In this document: positions 1-7,692 of the stretch, in pieces | Layout: each line of letters starts with the position of its first letter | Numbering within the stretch: the first letter of the stretch is position 1 | From: Eubacterium callanderi | GTDB taxonomy: Bacteria; Bacillota; Clostridia; Eubacteriales; Eubacteriaceae | Assembly: GCF_900142645.1 (NCBI RefSeq) | Contig: NZ_FRBP01000004.1 | Coordinates: forward strand, 280,590-344,589 | Length of the DNA stretch: 64,000 nucleotides | Reading direction: 5' to 3' | The notes under the pieces: model-generated | Told to the model about the DNA's origin: nothing | The model's input: only the letters and a program-made list of their open reading frames with translations | Database searches by the model: none | Made by a program: the position numbers and the translations under genes

Positions 1-11
1 AGAAATTAGAA

Positions 12-1436
12 ATGGAAAAAACCATTGGCGACAATCGAAAGCTCAGAAATGGCTTTATTACTTATTTTATTGTCCTGATCGCCCTGGGCGCTGTCTTAAT
101 TCCCGTGCTGCCGGGAGGGGCGCTGCCTCTTGAAATTGCATTCTTAATTTTATTTCCGGGTATTCCCGGCACTGTGGTGTGGTACATTACCAATAACGGC
201 CCCAAAAAGACGCCGAAGGAATGGCTGCAGTACAACTGGTACGGTGTTGTGCTGTCCGTTGTCATTATCTTGACCGCGTTGCTGCTGCTTTTGCCGCAGT
301 TCCGTTACCCGACGGATTACCTGTTCTTCACCCAGACTTTTGATGAGAATATTCCACGGGCAATCGAGAATGGACGGGCCTTTGAGGGCGTTCTTCAAAA
401 TCTTTTCTCAGGCCTGACACCAGAAAGCGCCTGGATGCTCAGAGCCTTTAACGTGGCTTTTCTCGTGCTTTTCGGCCTTCTTTTGGATCAGTGGCGCCGG
501 AGTAAATCGCACAATGACCTGGTGGCTTTTCTGGTAACCACAGTCCTCATGGCTTTTTCGGTGATCACAGATTTCACCGCCTATGCAAGCCTGGTTTCCT
601 TTATCCCGGCCGTTTGCTGTGCCGGCGTCTGTGTTATTCTGTATGACCGATTTGACAGCGCACTGGCAGACCGTGACCTTAAAACCGCTTATATCGCGCT
701 GCTGCTGTCACTGGTCTTTTTGCTCGTGACCTTCCTGCTGGCTCAGGTTCCCACCATGGTGACCTTTGTCCTGCTGACTGGCTACGTTTATTTTAACAGG
801 GCGGCTCAATCCTCGGTGAAATACGTCGGCTTTTTTGCTTTGCTCTTTGTGTGGGGAACTGCCATCTATTTCGGCATCGCCCAGGCTCTGGCAGGCTCGG
901 CGCAGCGGGTGCTTAACCTTGGACTGGACCCGGCAGGCTCTCTCGGGGCCTTTGGCGGCCGCCTGCTGTGGTTCTTCGGTACCGTGGTGCCAGGCTGTCT
1001 GAATAAGATCGTTGAGGCCTTTTTCGGCTCAGCCGTCTACTACAAAGACCCCATCAATCTGGCGGTGACGCCCTATAACCAGATGGTGGCTGGCATTTTT
1101 GTATTCTGCGTTCTGTTTTTCTTTATCCTGTCGCTGGTTACCTACTATAAAACCAGGCGCAAGGCGGCGGATGTTATTTTGCTGTTACTCTTTGTGCCGC
1201 TGGCTTTTATGTATTATCTGGTGCTTCTGCCCACCACCTTTGCCTCCTACGATACCCTTGGTGTCAATGCTGTTATTGTGTTTATCATGGTATTCGGTAT
1301 CCGGGACCTGGTGCTTGTTGGGCGGGATACACCCAGTAAGCTTCAGAAGCGGGTCTACGTTTCCATCATCAGCGTTCTGATTTTTCTGCTGATCCTAAAC
1401 AGTAACCTCTTTACCGCGCAGTTTATTACGGGCTGA
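12..1436 (+). CDS. Polytopic membrane protein of unknown function
   Basis: A 474-residue, very hydrophobic protein with roughly ten to eleven predicted membrane segments spread along its whole length. Short charged loops separate them (for example around residues 65-75 and 155-170). The architecture recalls lipid-linked glycosyltransferase or polysaccharide-assembly membrane proteins, but I see no diagnostic motif and assign no function. The start ATG lies 12 bases from the window edge with only a weak purine-rich stretch before it, so a longer N-terminus or an upstream operon partner cannot be excluded. A hairpin terminator follows the stop. Confidence 0.7.
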   Translation: MEKTIGDNRKLRNGFITYFIVLIALGAVLIPVLPGGALPLEIAFLILFPGIPGTVVWYITNNGPKKTPKEWLQYNWYGVVLSVVIILTALLLLLPQFRYPTDYLFFTQTFDENIPRAIENGRAFEGVLQNLFSGLTPESAWMLRAFNVAFLVLFGLLLDQWRRSKSHNDLVAFLVTTVLMAFSVITDFTAYASLVSFIPAVCCAGVCVILYDRFDSALADRDLKTAYIALLLSLVFLLVTFLLAQVPTMVTFVLLTGYVYFNRAAQSSVKYVGFFALLFVWGTAIYFGIAQALAGSAQRVLNLGLDPAGSLGAFGGRLLWFFGTVVPGCLNKIVEAFFGSAVYYKDPINLAVTPYNQMVAGIFVFCVLFFFILSLVTYYKTRRKAADVILLLLFVPLAFMYYLVLLPTTFASYDTLGVNAVIVFIMVFGIRDLVLVGRDTPSKLQKRVYVSIISVLIFLLILNSNLFTAQFITG

Positions 1437-1452
1437 GAAGTCCGGTCCAACG

Positions 1453-1492
1453 CCTCTTTGTCAACGATTTTTAGTGGCAAAGAGGTCTTTTT
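1453..1492 (+). terminator. Intrinsic terminator after the membrane protein
   Basis: The arms CCTCTTTG (1453-1460) and CAAAGAGG (1478-1485) form an 8-bp stem, followed by TCTTTTT. It separates the membrane gene from the nad operon. Confidence 0.75.
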
Positions 1493-1535
1493 ATACGCTT
1501 TTTCAGCAAAAACTTTGATAAATTTACAACGATGC

Positions 1536-1564
1536 TTGTTATGTGACAAGACAGATGCTATAAT
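1536..1564 (+). promoter_or_regulatory. nadA promoter with candidate NiaR operator
   Basis: The -35 is TTGTTA (1536-1541) and the -10 is TATAAT (1559-1564), with a 17-bp spacer. The spacer begins with TGTGACAAGACA (1542-1553). Its reverse complement, TGTCTTGTCACA, resembles the TGTCTTGACA-like site I recall for NiaR/YrxA repressors of Firmicutes. A repressor bound there would block RNA polymerase, and niaR is the last gene of this operon, so autoregulation is likely. The promoter is read directly; the operator assignment is inference. Confidence 0.6.
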
Positions 1565-1596
1565 AGTTGGAAAGACTGTATACACGGAGGAGAATT

Positions 1597-2505
1597 ATGA
1601 ACGAGATGGTTGAGCGGATTTTAGAGCTCAAAAAGGAAAAGGATGTCGTGATTCTGGCACACTATTACGTGACCGGTGACATCCAGGATATAGCTGATTA
1701 TGTGGGAGATTCCTACCTGCTCAGCAAAAAAGCAGCAGAGGCCAGTGAAAAGGTCATCCTGTTCTGCGGCGTCGAATTTATGGGAGAGAGCGCGAAAATC
1801 CTGAGCCCGGATAAAACCGTGCTCATGCCAGATATGGAGGCCGACTGCCCAATGGCCCATATGGTAACGCCTGAGGATATCCGGCAGCTCAAGAAAGAAT
1901 GTCCCGATGCGGCTGTGGTCTGCTATATCAACTCAACCGCCGAAACCAAGGCCTGTGCCGATGTCTGCGTCACCTCATCCAACGCTGAGCGGGTTGTGGC
2001 CGCCATGCCTCAGAAGGAAATCTACTTTGTGCCGGATTCCAATCTCGGCCGCCATATTGCTGAAAAGCTGCCGGAAAAAACCTTCTATTTCCACAATGGC
2101 TTCTGTCCGACTCATGCCCGCATCAGCGAAGCACTTGTCAGGAGGGCAAAGGAAGACCACCCCGGCGCCAAGGTGCTCATGCATCCCGAGTGTATTCCGG
2201 AGGCCCTGGCTCTGGCCGACTATATTGGAAGCACCTCGGGTATCATCGACTTTCCGGGAAAGGATGGCGGCGACAGCTATATCATCGCTACTGAGGAAGG
2301 CGTTATGCACCAGATGAAAAAGCAGTACCCGGACAAGGCCTTTTATATGGTCGATGACCTCTGTATCTGCGAGAATATGAAGAAAAATACTTTGGAAAAA
2401 ATCCTGCGTACCCTTGAAACCTTTGACAATACAATGGAAATGGATGAGAAGCTGCGTGTGCAGGCATCCTGTTCCCTTAAAAAAATGCACGAGTTAGCAC
2501 AGTAA
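1597..2505 (+). CDS. nadA: Quinolinate synthase NadA
   Basis: Condenses iminoaspartate with dihydroxyacetone phosphate to quinolinate, the second step of de novo NAD synthesis, using a [4Fe-4S] cluster. The 302-residue protein has the family landmarks: LAHYYV near the N-terminus, conserved cysteines in VVCYINSTAETK, MHPECIPE and DDLCICENM, and the GSTSG signature near residue 210. The chosen ATG has AGGAG five to nine bases upstream; an in-frame TTG 30 bases earlier lacks a ribosome site. First gene of the nadA-nadB-nadC-niaR operon. NadA usually receives iminoaspartate directly from NadB. Confidence 0.97.
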   Translation: MNEMVERILELKKEKDVVILAHYYVTGDIQDIADYVGDSYLLSKKAAEASEKVILFCGVEFMGESAKILSPDKTVLMPDMEADCPMAHMVTPEDIRQLKKECPDAAVVCYINSTAETKACADVCVTSSNAERVVAAMPQKEIYFVPDSNLGRHIAEKLPEKTFYFHNGFCPTHARISEALVRRAKEDHPGAKVLMHPECIPEALALADYIGSTSGIIDFPGKDGGDSYIIATEEGVMHQMKKQYPDKAFYMVDDLCICENMKKNTLEKILRTLETFDNTMEMDEKLRVQASCSLKKMHELAQ

Positions 2506-2519
2506 GGAAGTGTGTGAAA

Positions 2520-3818
2520 ATGAAGAATCATGCCGATGTTATTATCGTCGGAACCGGAGCGGCAGGTCTGTTCTGTGCCCTTAAGCTGCCCCAGAATTTG
2601 AGAATTATCATGATTACCAAGGATGAGGCTGAAAACAGCGATTCCTTCCTGGCCCAGGGCGGTATCTGTATGCTGAAGAGTCCTGAGGACTATAAAAGCT
2701 ATTACGAGGATACCATGAAAGCCGGCCATTACCAGAATGACCCACAGGCCGTATCGATGATGATCAACAGCTCGCCCCATATCATTGACGAGCTGGTCCG
2801 CTATGGGGTGGATTTCAGACATGAGGGCAGTGAGTTTGCCTTTACCCGCGAGGGTGCCCACTCTACCCCCAGAATCCTGTATCACGACGATGTGACTGGC
2901 CGGGAGATCACCAGCAAGCTGCTGGAACAGGTAAAAACCCGCAGAAACATCGAGTTTCACGAGTTTACCACCATGATTGACCTGATCTGTGAAAACAGCC
3001 GGTGCTCTGGCATTGTGGCCCGGAGCAAAACAGGGGAAATCTTCCCGCTTTGCGCGGAAAACATTGTATTGGCAACAGGCGGCCTGGGCGGCCTGTTCCG
3101 CTATTCCACCAACTATCCCCACATCACCGGGGACGCTCTGGGCATTGCCATCCGGCATGGCATTGCGGTGAAAAACATCAATTACATCCAGATCCATCCC
3201 ACCACCCTGTATTCCCAGAAGCCGGGCCGTTCTTTTCTGATCTCCGAATCGGTCAGGGGAGAGGGCGGTATTCTGTTAAATGCCAGGGGCGATCGCTTTG
3301 TCAATGAGCTGCTTCCCAGAGATCTGCTGACTGAGGCTATCGAGAAGCAAAAGGCCATCGACCACAGGGAGTATGTGCGTTTATCCGTCGTCCATCTCGG
3401 GGCGGAGGCCATTAAGGGGCGGTTTCCAAATATTTACAGGCATTGTCTGGAAGAGGGCTACGATATGACAAGGGAGCCCATACCCGTCACGCCGGCCCAG
3501 CACTATTTTATGGGCGGCATTGAGGTTGATCTGGACAGCCGTACTTCTTTTGAGAATCTGTACGCGGTGGGGGAAACCAGCTGCAACGGCGTTCACGGGG
3601 CCAACCGCCTCGCCAGCAACTCTCTGCTGGAGAGCCTGGTCTTTGCCGAAAGGGCAGCCCGGCATATTGCGGCAGAGCCGCGGCACAGCCTGGCCTTTGG
3701 CCTGCCATCACCGAGGGTGCTGTCAGCGCCTCAGGTGGTTCCAGATTACAAATCATTGATATTAGAGGAAATTAAGAGAGAGGACACACATTTTTATGAA
3801 CAATGGTGCAACAATTAA
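2520..3818 (+). CDS. nadB: L-aspartate oxidase NadB, short form
   Basis: FAD enzyme that oxidises L-aspartate to iminoaspartate for NadA; in anaerobes fumarate is the likely electron acceptor. It has an N-terminal dinucleotide fold (IIVGTGAAGLFCAL), the fumarate-reductase-type active-site segments HPTT and SVRGEGGILLNARGDRF, and the C-terminal FAD contact HGANRLASNSLLE. At 432 residues it is about 100 shorter than the E. coli enzyme and lacks the C-terminal helical domain, a form that occurs in Clostridia. ATG 2520 has AAGGAAG nine bases upstream; the in-frame GTG at 2514 sits too close to it. Its 3' end overlaps nadC by 23 bases, so translation is probably coupled. Confidence 0.95.
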   Translation: MKNHADVIIVGTGAAGLFCALKLPQNLRIIMITKDEAENSDSFLAQGGICMLKSPEDYKSYYEDTMKAGHYQNDPQAVSMMINSSPHIIDELVRYGVDFRHEGSEFAFTREGAHSTPRILYHDDVTGREITSKLLEQVKTRRNIEFHEFTTMIDLICENSRCSGIVARSKTGEIFPLCAENIVLATGGLGGLFRYSTNYPHITGDALGIAIRHGIAVKNINYIQIHPTTLYSQKPGRSFLISESVRGEGGILLNARGDRFVNELLPRDLLTEAIEKQKAIDHREYVRLSVVHLGAEAIKGRFPNIYRHCLEEGYDMTREPIPVTPAQHYFMGGIEVDLDSRTSFENLYAVGETSCNGVHGANRLASNSLLESLVFAERAARHIAAEPRHSLAFGLPSPRVLSAPQVVPDYKSLILEEIKREDTHFYEQWCNN

Positions 3819-4656
3819 AATAAATGTTGACGAGGCAATACTGAGCGCCCTGCGGGAGGATGTGACCAGTGAGGACATTAGCACAAACGCGGTCATGCGT
3901 GAGCCCAGGCAGGGCAGGGCAGAGCTCATCTGTAAGCAGGACGGTGTGATGGCTGGCATTGGTGTTTTCAGAAGGGTATTCGAGCTTTTAGACGATACTG
4001 CGGCCTTTGAGCTTTACTATGAGGATGGCGACAAGGTGTCAGAGGGGACCGTTATCGGTGTTGTCACCGGTGATATCCGCTGCCTGCTCACCGGCGAGCG
4101 GACGGCCCTGAATTTTCTCCAGCGTATGAGCGGCATCGCCACTTATACCAGAGGTCTGGCCGATGTGCTGGAGGGCAGCCGGACAAAGCTGCTGGATACG
4201 CGTAAGACTACGCCAAATATGCGTGTTTTTGAAAAGTACGCTGTCAAGGTCGGCGGCGGCTACAACCACCGCTATAACCTGTCCGACGGTATTCTGCTGA
4301 AGGATAACCATATCGGTGCTGCCGGAAGTGTTAAAAAAGCAGTGGCGATGGCAAAGGAATACGCTTCCTTTGTGCGCAAGATTGAGGTAGAGGTTGAAAA
4401 TCTTGAGATGCTGGAAGAAGCCCTTGAGGCCGGAGCGGACATTATCATGCTGGATAACATGGATAACGAGACCATGAGAAGGGCAGTGGCCATGGTTGAC
4501 GGCCGCGCCGAGACCGAGTGCTCGGGCAATGTTACCCTTGAGCGTCTGGCCGAGATTGCCAAGATTGGTGTTGATTATGTCTCCTGCGGTGCGCTGACAC
4601 ATTCCGCACCGATTCTGGACTTTTCACTCAAAAATCTCAGGCCCGTCAGAGTATAG
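3796..4656 (+). CDS. nadC: Nicotinate-nucleotide pyrophosphorylase NadC
   Basis: Converts quinolinate and PRPP to nicotinate mononucleotide with loss of CO2, completing the pathway branch encoded here. The 286-residue length is normal for the family. Visible motifs are LTGERTALNFLQRMSGIAT, the LLDTRKTTPNMR substrate-binding segment, GGGYNHRYNL, LLKDNHI, and the barrel motif EVEVENLEM. The gene begins inside the 3' end of nadB, consistent with one mRNA and coupled translation. Confidence 0.97.
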   Translation: MNNGATIKINVDEAILSALREDVTSEDISTNAVMREPRQGRAELICKQDGVMAGIGVFRRVFELLDDTAAFELYYEDGDKVSEGTVIGVVTGDIRCLLTGERTALNFLQRMSGIATYTRGLADVLEGSRTKLLDTRKTTPNMRVFEKYAVKVGGGYNHRYNLSDGILLKDNHIGAAGSVKKAVAMAKEYASFVRKIEVEVENLEMLEEALEAGADIIMLDNMDNETMRRAVAMVDGRAETECSGNVTLERLAEIAKIGVDYVSCGALTHSAPILDFSLKNLRPVRV

Positions 4657-4685
4657 AATACACGAAAAGAAAGGTTGGTGATTAT

Positions 4686-5198
4686 TTGGACGGAGAACAG
4701 CGGCGCAGAGAAATTATGGATGTGCTCAGGACCACCAAAGCTCCCGTATCCGGCGCCTTTCTGGGAAAAAAGTTTCATGTCAGCCGGCAGGTTATCGTTC
4801 AGGATATTGCCCTGATCCGTGCGAGCTGCCCAGGCATTATCTCCACACACCGAGGCTATATTATGACTCAGCCTGCCTATGTCAGCCGGGTCTTTAAAGT
4901 CTGCCACGGCCCCGGCCAGATCGAGGATGAGCTTAACCGTATCGTGGATGCGGGCGCAAGGGCTGTGGATGTCTTTGTCAGACATGCTATTTACGGTAAA
5001 ATCGAAGCTGAGCTCAATGTGTTTTCCAGGCGGGATGTGCGCCTCTTTGTGGACAAGGTCAAAAACCATGGAGTAAAACCTCTGACCGATATTACTGGCG
5101 GAGAACATTATCACACCGTGGAAGCAGACTCTGAGAGTATTCTGGATGAGGTCGAGGAGGCCCTGCAAAGTGCAGGTATTCTTATAGGCGTTGAATAA
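4686..5198 (+). CDS. niaR: NiaR/YrxA-type transcriptional repressor of NAD synthesis
   Basis: A 170-residue regulator with an N-terminal winged-helix domain (about residues 5-60, containing VSGAFLGKKFHVSRQVIVQDI) and a C-terminal 3H domain. Its conserved histidines are visible in KVCHGPGQ, VRHAIYG and GGEHYHT. In this family the 3H domain binds a metal and nicotinic acid, which makes the protein repress NAD biosynthesis and niacin uptake genes. The start is TTG, with AAAGG eleven bases upstream; no better in-frame start precedes the conserved helix. Being last in the nad operon, it probably represses its own transcription through the site at 1542-1553. Confidence 0.9.
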   Translation: MDGEQRRREIMDVLRTTKAPVSGAFLGKKFHVSRQVIVQDIALIRASCPGIISTHRGYIMTQPAYVSRVFKVCHGPGQIEDELNRIVDAGARAVDVFVRHAIYGKIEAELNVFSRRDVRLFVDKVKNHGVKPLTDITGGEHYHTVEADSESILDEVEEALQSAGILIGVE

Positions 5199-5202
5199 AA
5201 AT

Positions 5203-5235
5203 AAAGCAGAAGCAGCTAAATGCTTCTGCTTTTTT
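5203..5235 (+). terminator. Terminator of the nad operon
   Basis: AAAGCAGAAGCA (5203-5214) pairs with TGCTTCTGC plus a T-run (5221-5235) around a six-base loop. Strong intrinsic terminator directly after niaR. Confidence 0.9.
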
Positions 5236-5339
5236 CATTGTTCTCAAAAGAGCCGAATGGGTATAAATGACATTAAATAAGGGTTTCTTTTTTGATGAAA
5301 CCGTTATATAATAGAATCATCAAGGAAAAGAGGTAAGAA

Positions 5340-5972
5340 ATGAAAAAGAGACATTTAATCGCACTTTTTATGATTCTTTTGCTCCTGATCCCGGCGCTCA
5401 GCGGCTGCGGGAAAGATCTGACCACAAAAATATCTCTGGAATCAGGAGAATACTATGGCGAACAGGAAATCACCCTTTCAAATGCCGGAACCGGAACGAT
5501 TTATTACACCCTGGACGGCTCTGACCCAAGGGACGGCGGAAATGAATACAATCCTGAAATGCCACTGAAGATCAACTATGGCTCAACTCTAAAGGCCTAC
5601 ACCAAGGAAGGCAGCAGTAAGGGGAAGGTCGTTGAGGCTACCTACACCATTAAAAACATGGAACAGACCGATCAAAGCTCGGGTGCGCTGATGTTTACAT
5701 CCTATATACGAGGCACCTACCAGAGCGGCGATTCCAAAATCATCTTTAACCAGGACCGCTCACTTGAATGGCAGAACGGCTCAGATGCCGGCAGTTCGCC
5801 CTATACCATTACAATGTCCAGCGACGAGGACCCGTTAAAGGCGACCCTTACTTACATCAATAATGATGGTAAGGAGGCTAAATACGATATTGACGCCAAC
5901 GCCATCTGGGAAGATGGTTCCCTGGTTATCAACGGGACTACCTACCAGCCCGTGGATGAAGAAGAGGAATAA
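5340..5972 (+). CDS. Lipoprotein with chitobiase/hexosaminidase C-terminal-type domain
   Basis: A 210-residue exported lipoprotein. It has a positively charged start, a hydrophobic stretch and the lipobox LSGC, with the cysteine at about residue 22. Residues about 30-105 match the small beta-sandwich often found at the C-terminus of chitobiases (CHB_HEX_C type), with the signature TIYYTLDGSDP and an ATYTI ending. The remaining 100 residues (about 110-210) are an unassigned beta-rich region. The domain usually helps carbohydrate or wall attachment; no catalytic residues are seen. Monocistronic: terminators lie on both sides, and a TATAAT box (5307-5312) precedes it with a poor -35. Confidence 0.8.
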   Translation: MKKRHLIALFMILLLLIPALSGCGKDLTTKISLESGEYYGEQEITLSNAGTGTIYYTLDGSDPRDGGNEYNPEMPLKINYGSTLKAYTKEGSSKGKVVEATYTIKNMEQTDQSSGALMFTSYIRGTYQSGDSKIIFNQDRSLEWQNGSDAGSSPYTITMSSDEDPLKATLTYINNDGKEAKYDIDANAIWEDGSLVINGTTYQPVDEEEE

Positions 5973-5992
5973 GTGGCTGATCAGCCAATAAT

Positions 5993-6024
5993 AAAAAGAA
6001 CCGCCCAATTGAGCGGTTCTTTTT
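5993..6024. terminator. Bidirectional terminator
   Basis: AGAACCGC (5997-6004) and GCGGTTCT (6013-6020) flank an 8-base loop, with A-run and T-run on the two outer sides. It can serve both the plus-strand lipoprotein gene and the minus-strand glycerol-3-phosphate oxidase operon. Confidence 0.85.
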
Positions 6025-6058
6025 ATGTATAAGAGATTAGTAGGTAAAGAACGAGGAT

Positions 6059-6418
6059 TTATACGCGCGGCATGGTTTTAGTCGCAACAACATCCACACC
6101 AGTGCCTAAGACGTCTTTAATGATGACATCGCCCATTTTGACAGGAGCATCGACAACAATTTTGTCGATTTCTTTCATGACATCAAAGATTTTACCCTTT
6201 GGCACAGCGTCAGCTGTTTTGACAGGCAGACGAGCCATTAAAGCGCCGTTGATCACCACAGTGGTCGGGATCACACGTTTAGGATTGGTAACTTCTTCAA
6301 TCCCATATTTCTCACCATTTTTACAGGTGTTGCCCGTTACAGTGTATTTGCCGTCTTTTTCTTCAACGACCATTTGGCATCCTAAAGGGCATGAAATACA
6401 TGTTACATTAGTTTTCAT
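6059..6418 (-). CDS. DUF1667 protein, third subunit of the glycerol-3-phosphate oxidase operon
   Basis: A 119-residue protein of the DUF1667 family. Cysteines at positions 7, 10, 14 and 32 (CISCPLGC then NTCKNG) form a probable metal or iron-sulfur site. The family is regularly encoded after two flavoproteins, as here, where it is thought to replace the GlpC electron-transfer subunit. Its start overlaps the preceding gene by four bases (ATGA), with GGAGG upstream. The exact electron acceptor is unknown. Confidence 0.9.
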   Translation of the reverse strand: MKTNVTCISCPLGCQMVVEEKDGKYTVTGNTCKNGEKYGIEEVTNPKRVIPTTVVINGALMARLPVKTADAVPKGKIFDVMKEIDKIVVDAPVKMGDVIIKDVLGTGVDVVATKTMPRV

Positions 6419-7689
6419 TTTTTTGCCTCCTTCGGTTCGACAATAAATTCTATTTTACCATTTGGGTATTTTTCCAGTACTTCTTTTTTGATATTGAAGT
6501 TTACCATTTCAGCAGGCAGGAATTTTCTGGCTTTTTTGGTAGCGATCTTTTCACCGTTAATATAGGCATTGACAACGCTGTCGGCATAGACGTTGCGGAC
6601 ACGCATGTAGAAGGTCAGAGCATCGTCCATATTGGCCAAGGATACATGCTGCGGCACGACATAGGAGATACCCTCACCATTGACGGTGTCAAAGTTTGTT
6701 TCTGTGGATAATTCACCCTTGATATATTTGGCAGCGCCTTTACCAGCAAGTACGGATTCTTCGGATACGAAGTCAACCAGGTCATGTACATGTACAACAT
6801 TACCGCAGGCAAACACGCCAGGCATGCTGGTTTCACGCAGTTCTCCGACAACCGGACCACTGGTGCGGCCATCAATATCAACGCCTGCGTTGCGGGAGAT
6901 TTCATTTTCAGGAATCAAACCAACGGATAAGAGCAGGGTATCACATGGGATAAATTCCTCTGTTCCAGGAATTGGTTTGCGGTCATCACCGACCTGCATG
7001 ACAGTAACGCCTTCGATACGGTCCTTGCCGTGGATAAAGGTGATGGTGTGGGATAACTTCAATGGAATATCATAGTCATCCAGACACTGCACAATGTTAC
7101 GAACCAAACCATTTGAATAAGGCATTAATTCACAGACAGCCTGCACATGAGCGCCTTCCAGCGTCATACGGCGTGCCATGATGAGTCCGATATCGCCGGA
7201 ACCCAGGATTACAACTTCCTTACCCGCCATGTAGCCTTCCATGTTGATGAAACGCTGCGCGGTACCGGCAGTGAAAACACCAGCGGGGCGGTAGCCCGGA
7301 ATGCCAATAGCGCCGGAGGTACGTTCGCGGCAGCCCATGGTCAGGATAACCGATTTAGTTTCAATGGCTGTATAGCCGTCTTCTTCATTGATGGCGTGGA
7401 CGATTTTAGTGTCGCCCTTGTCTTCCATGTCAAGAACCATGGTGTTAAGCTCATAGGGAATTCCCAGTTCAACAACCTGGTCAATATAACGTTCTGCATA
7501 TTCAGGGCCTGTTAACTGTTCTTTAAATGTATGTAAGCCGAATCCGTTATGGATACACTGGTTCAGGATACCGCCGAGTTCGCGGTCACGTTCCAGAATC
7601 AGCACATTTTCAGCACCGTCTTTTTTTGCTTCTACAGCCGCAGCAAGGCCAGCAGGGCCGCCGCCTAAAATAACTACATCATAAATCAT
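6415..7689 (-). CDS. NAD(P)/FAD-dependent oxidoreductase (GlpB-like role)
   Basis: A 424-residue flavoprotein with an N-terminal FAD-binding fold (VVILGGGPAGLAAAVEA), a second nucleotide-binding fold in the middle (EVVILGSGDIGLIMARR, about residue 165), and the late FAD motif GVFACGNVVHVHDLVD. This is the pyridine-nucleotide-disulphide-type oxidoreductase that accompanies GlpA-like dehydrogenases in Firmicutes and Thermotogae. It probably transfers electrons from glycerol-3-phosphate oxidation to a cofactor. It lies three bases downstream of the glpA-like gene and overlaps the DUF1667 gene by four. Confidence 0.9.
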   Translation of the reverse strand: MIYDVVILGGGPAGLAAAVEAKKDGAENVLILERDRELGGILNQCIHNGFGLHTFKEQLTGPEYAERYIDQVVELGIPYELNTMVLDMEDKGDTKIVHAINEEDGYTAIETKSVILTMGCRERTSGAIGIPGYRPAGVFTAGTAQRFINMEGYMAGKEVVILGSGDIGLIMARRMTLEGAHVQAVCELMPYSNGLVRNIVQCLDDYDIPLKLSHTITFIHGKDRIEGVTVMQVGDDRKPIPGTEEFIPCDTLLLSVGLIPENEISRNAGVDIDGRTSGPVVGELRETSMPGVFACGNVVHVHDLVDFVSEESVLAGKGAAKYIKGELSTETNFDTVNGEGISYVVPQHVSLANMDDALTFYMRVRNVYADSVVNAYINGEKIATKKARKFLPAEMVNFNIKKEVLEKYPNGKIEFIVEPKEAKK

Positions 7690-7692
7690 TGC

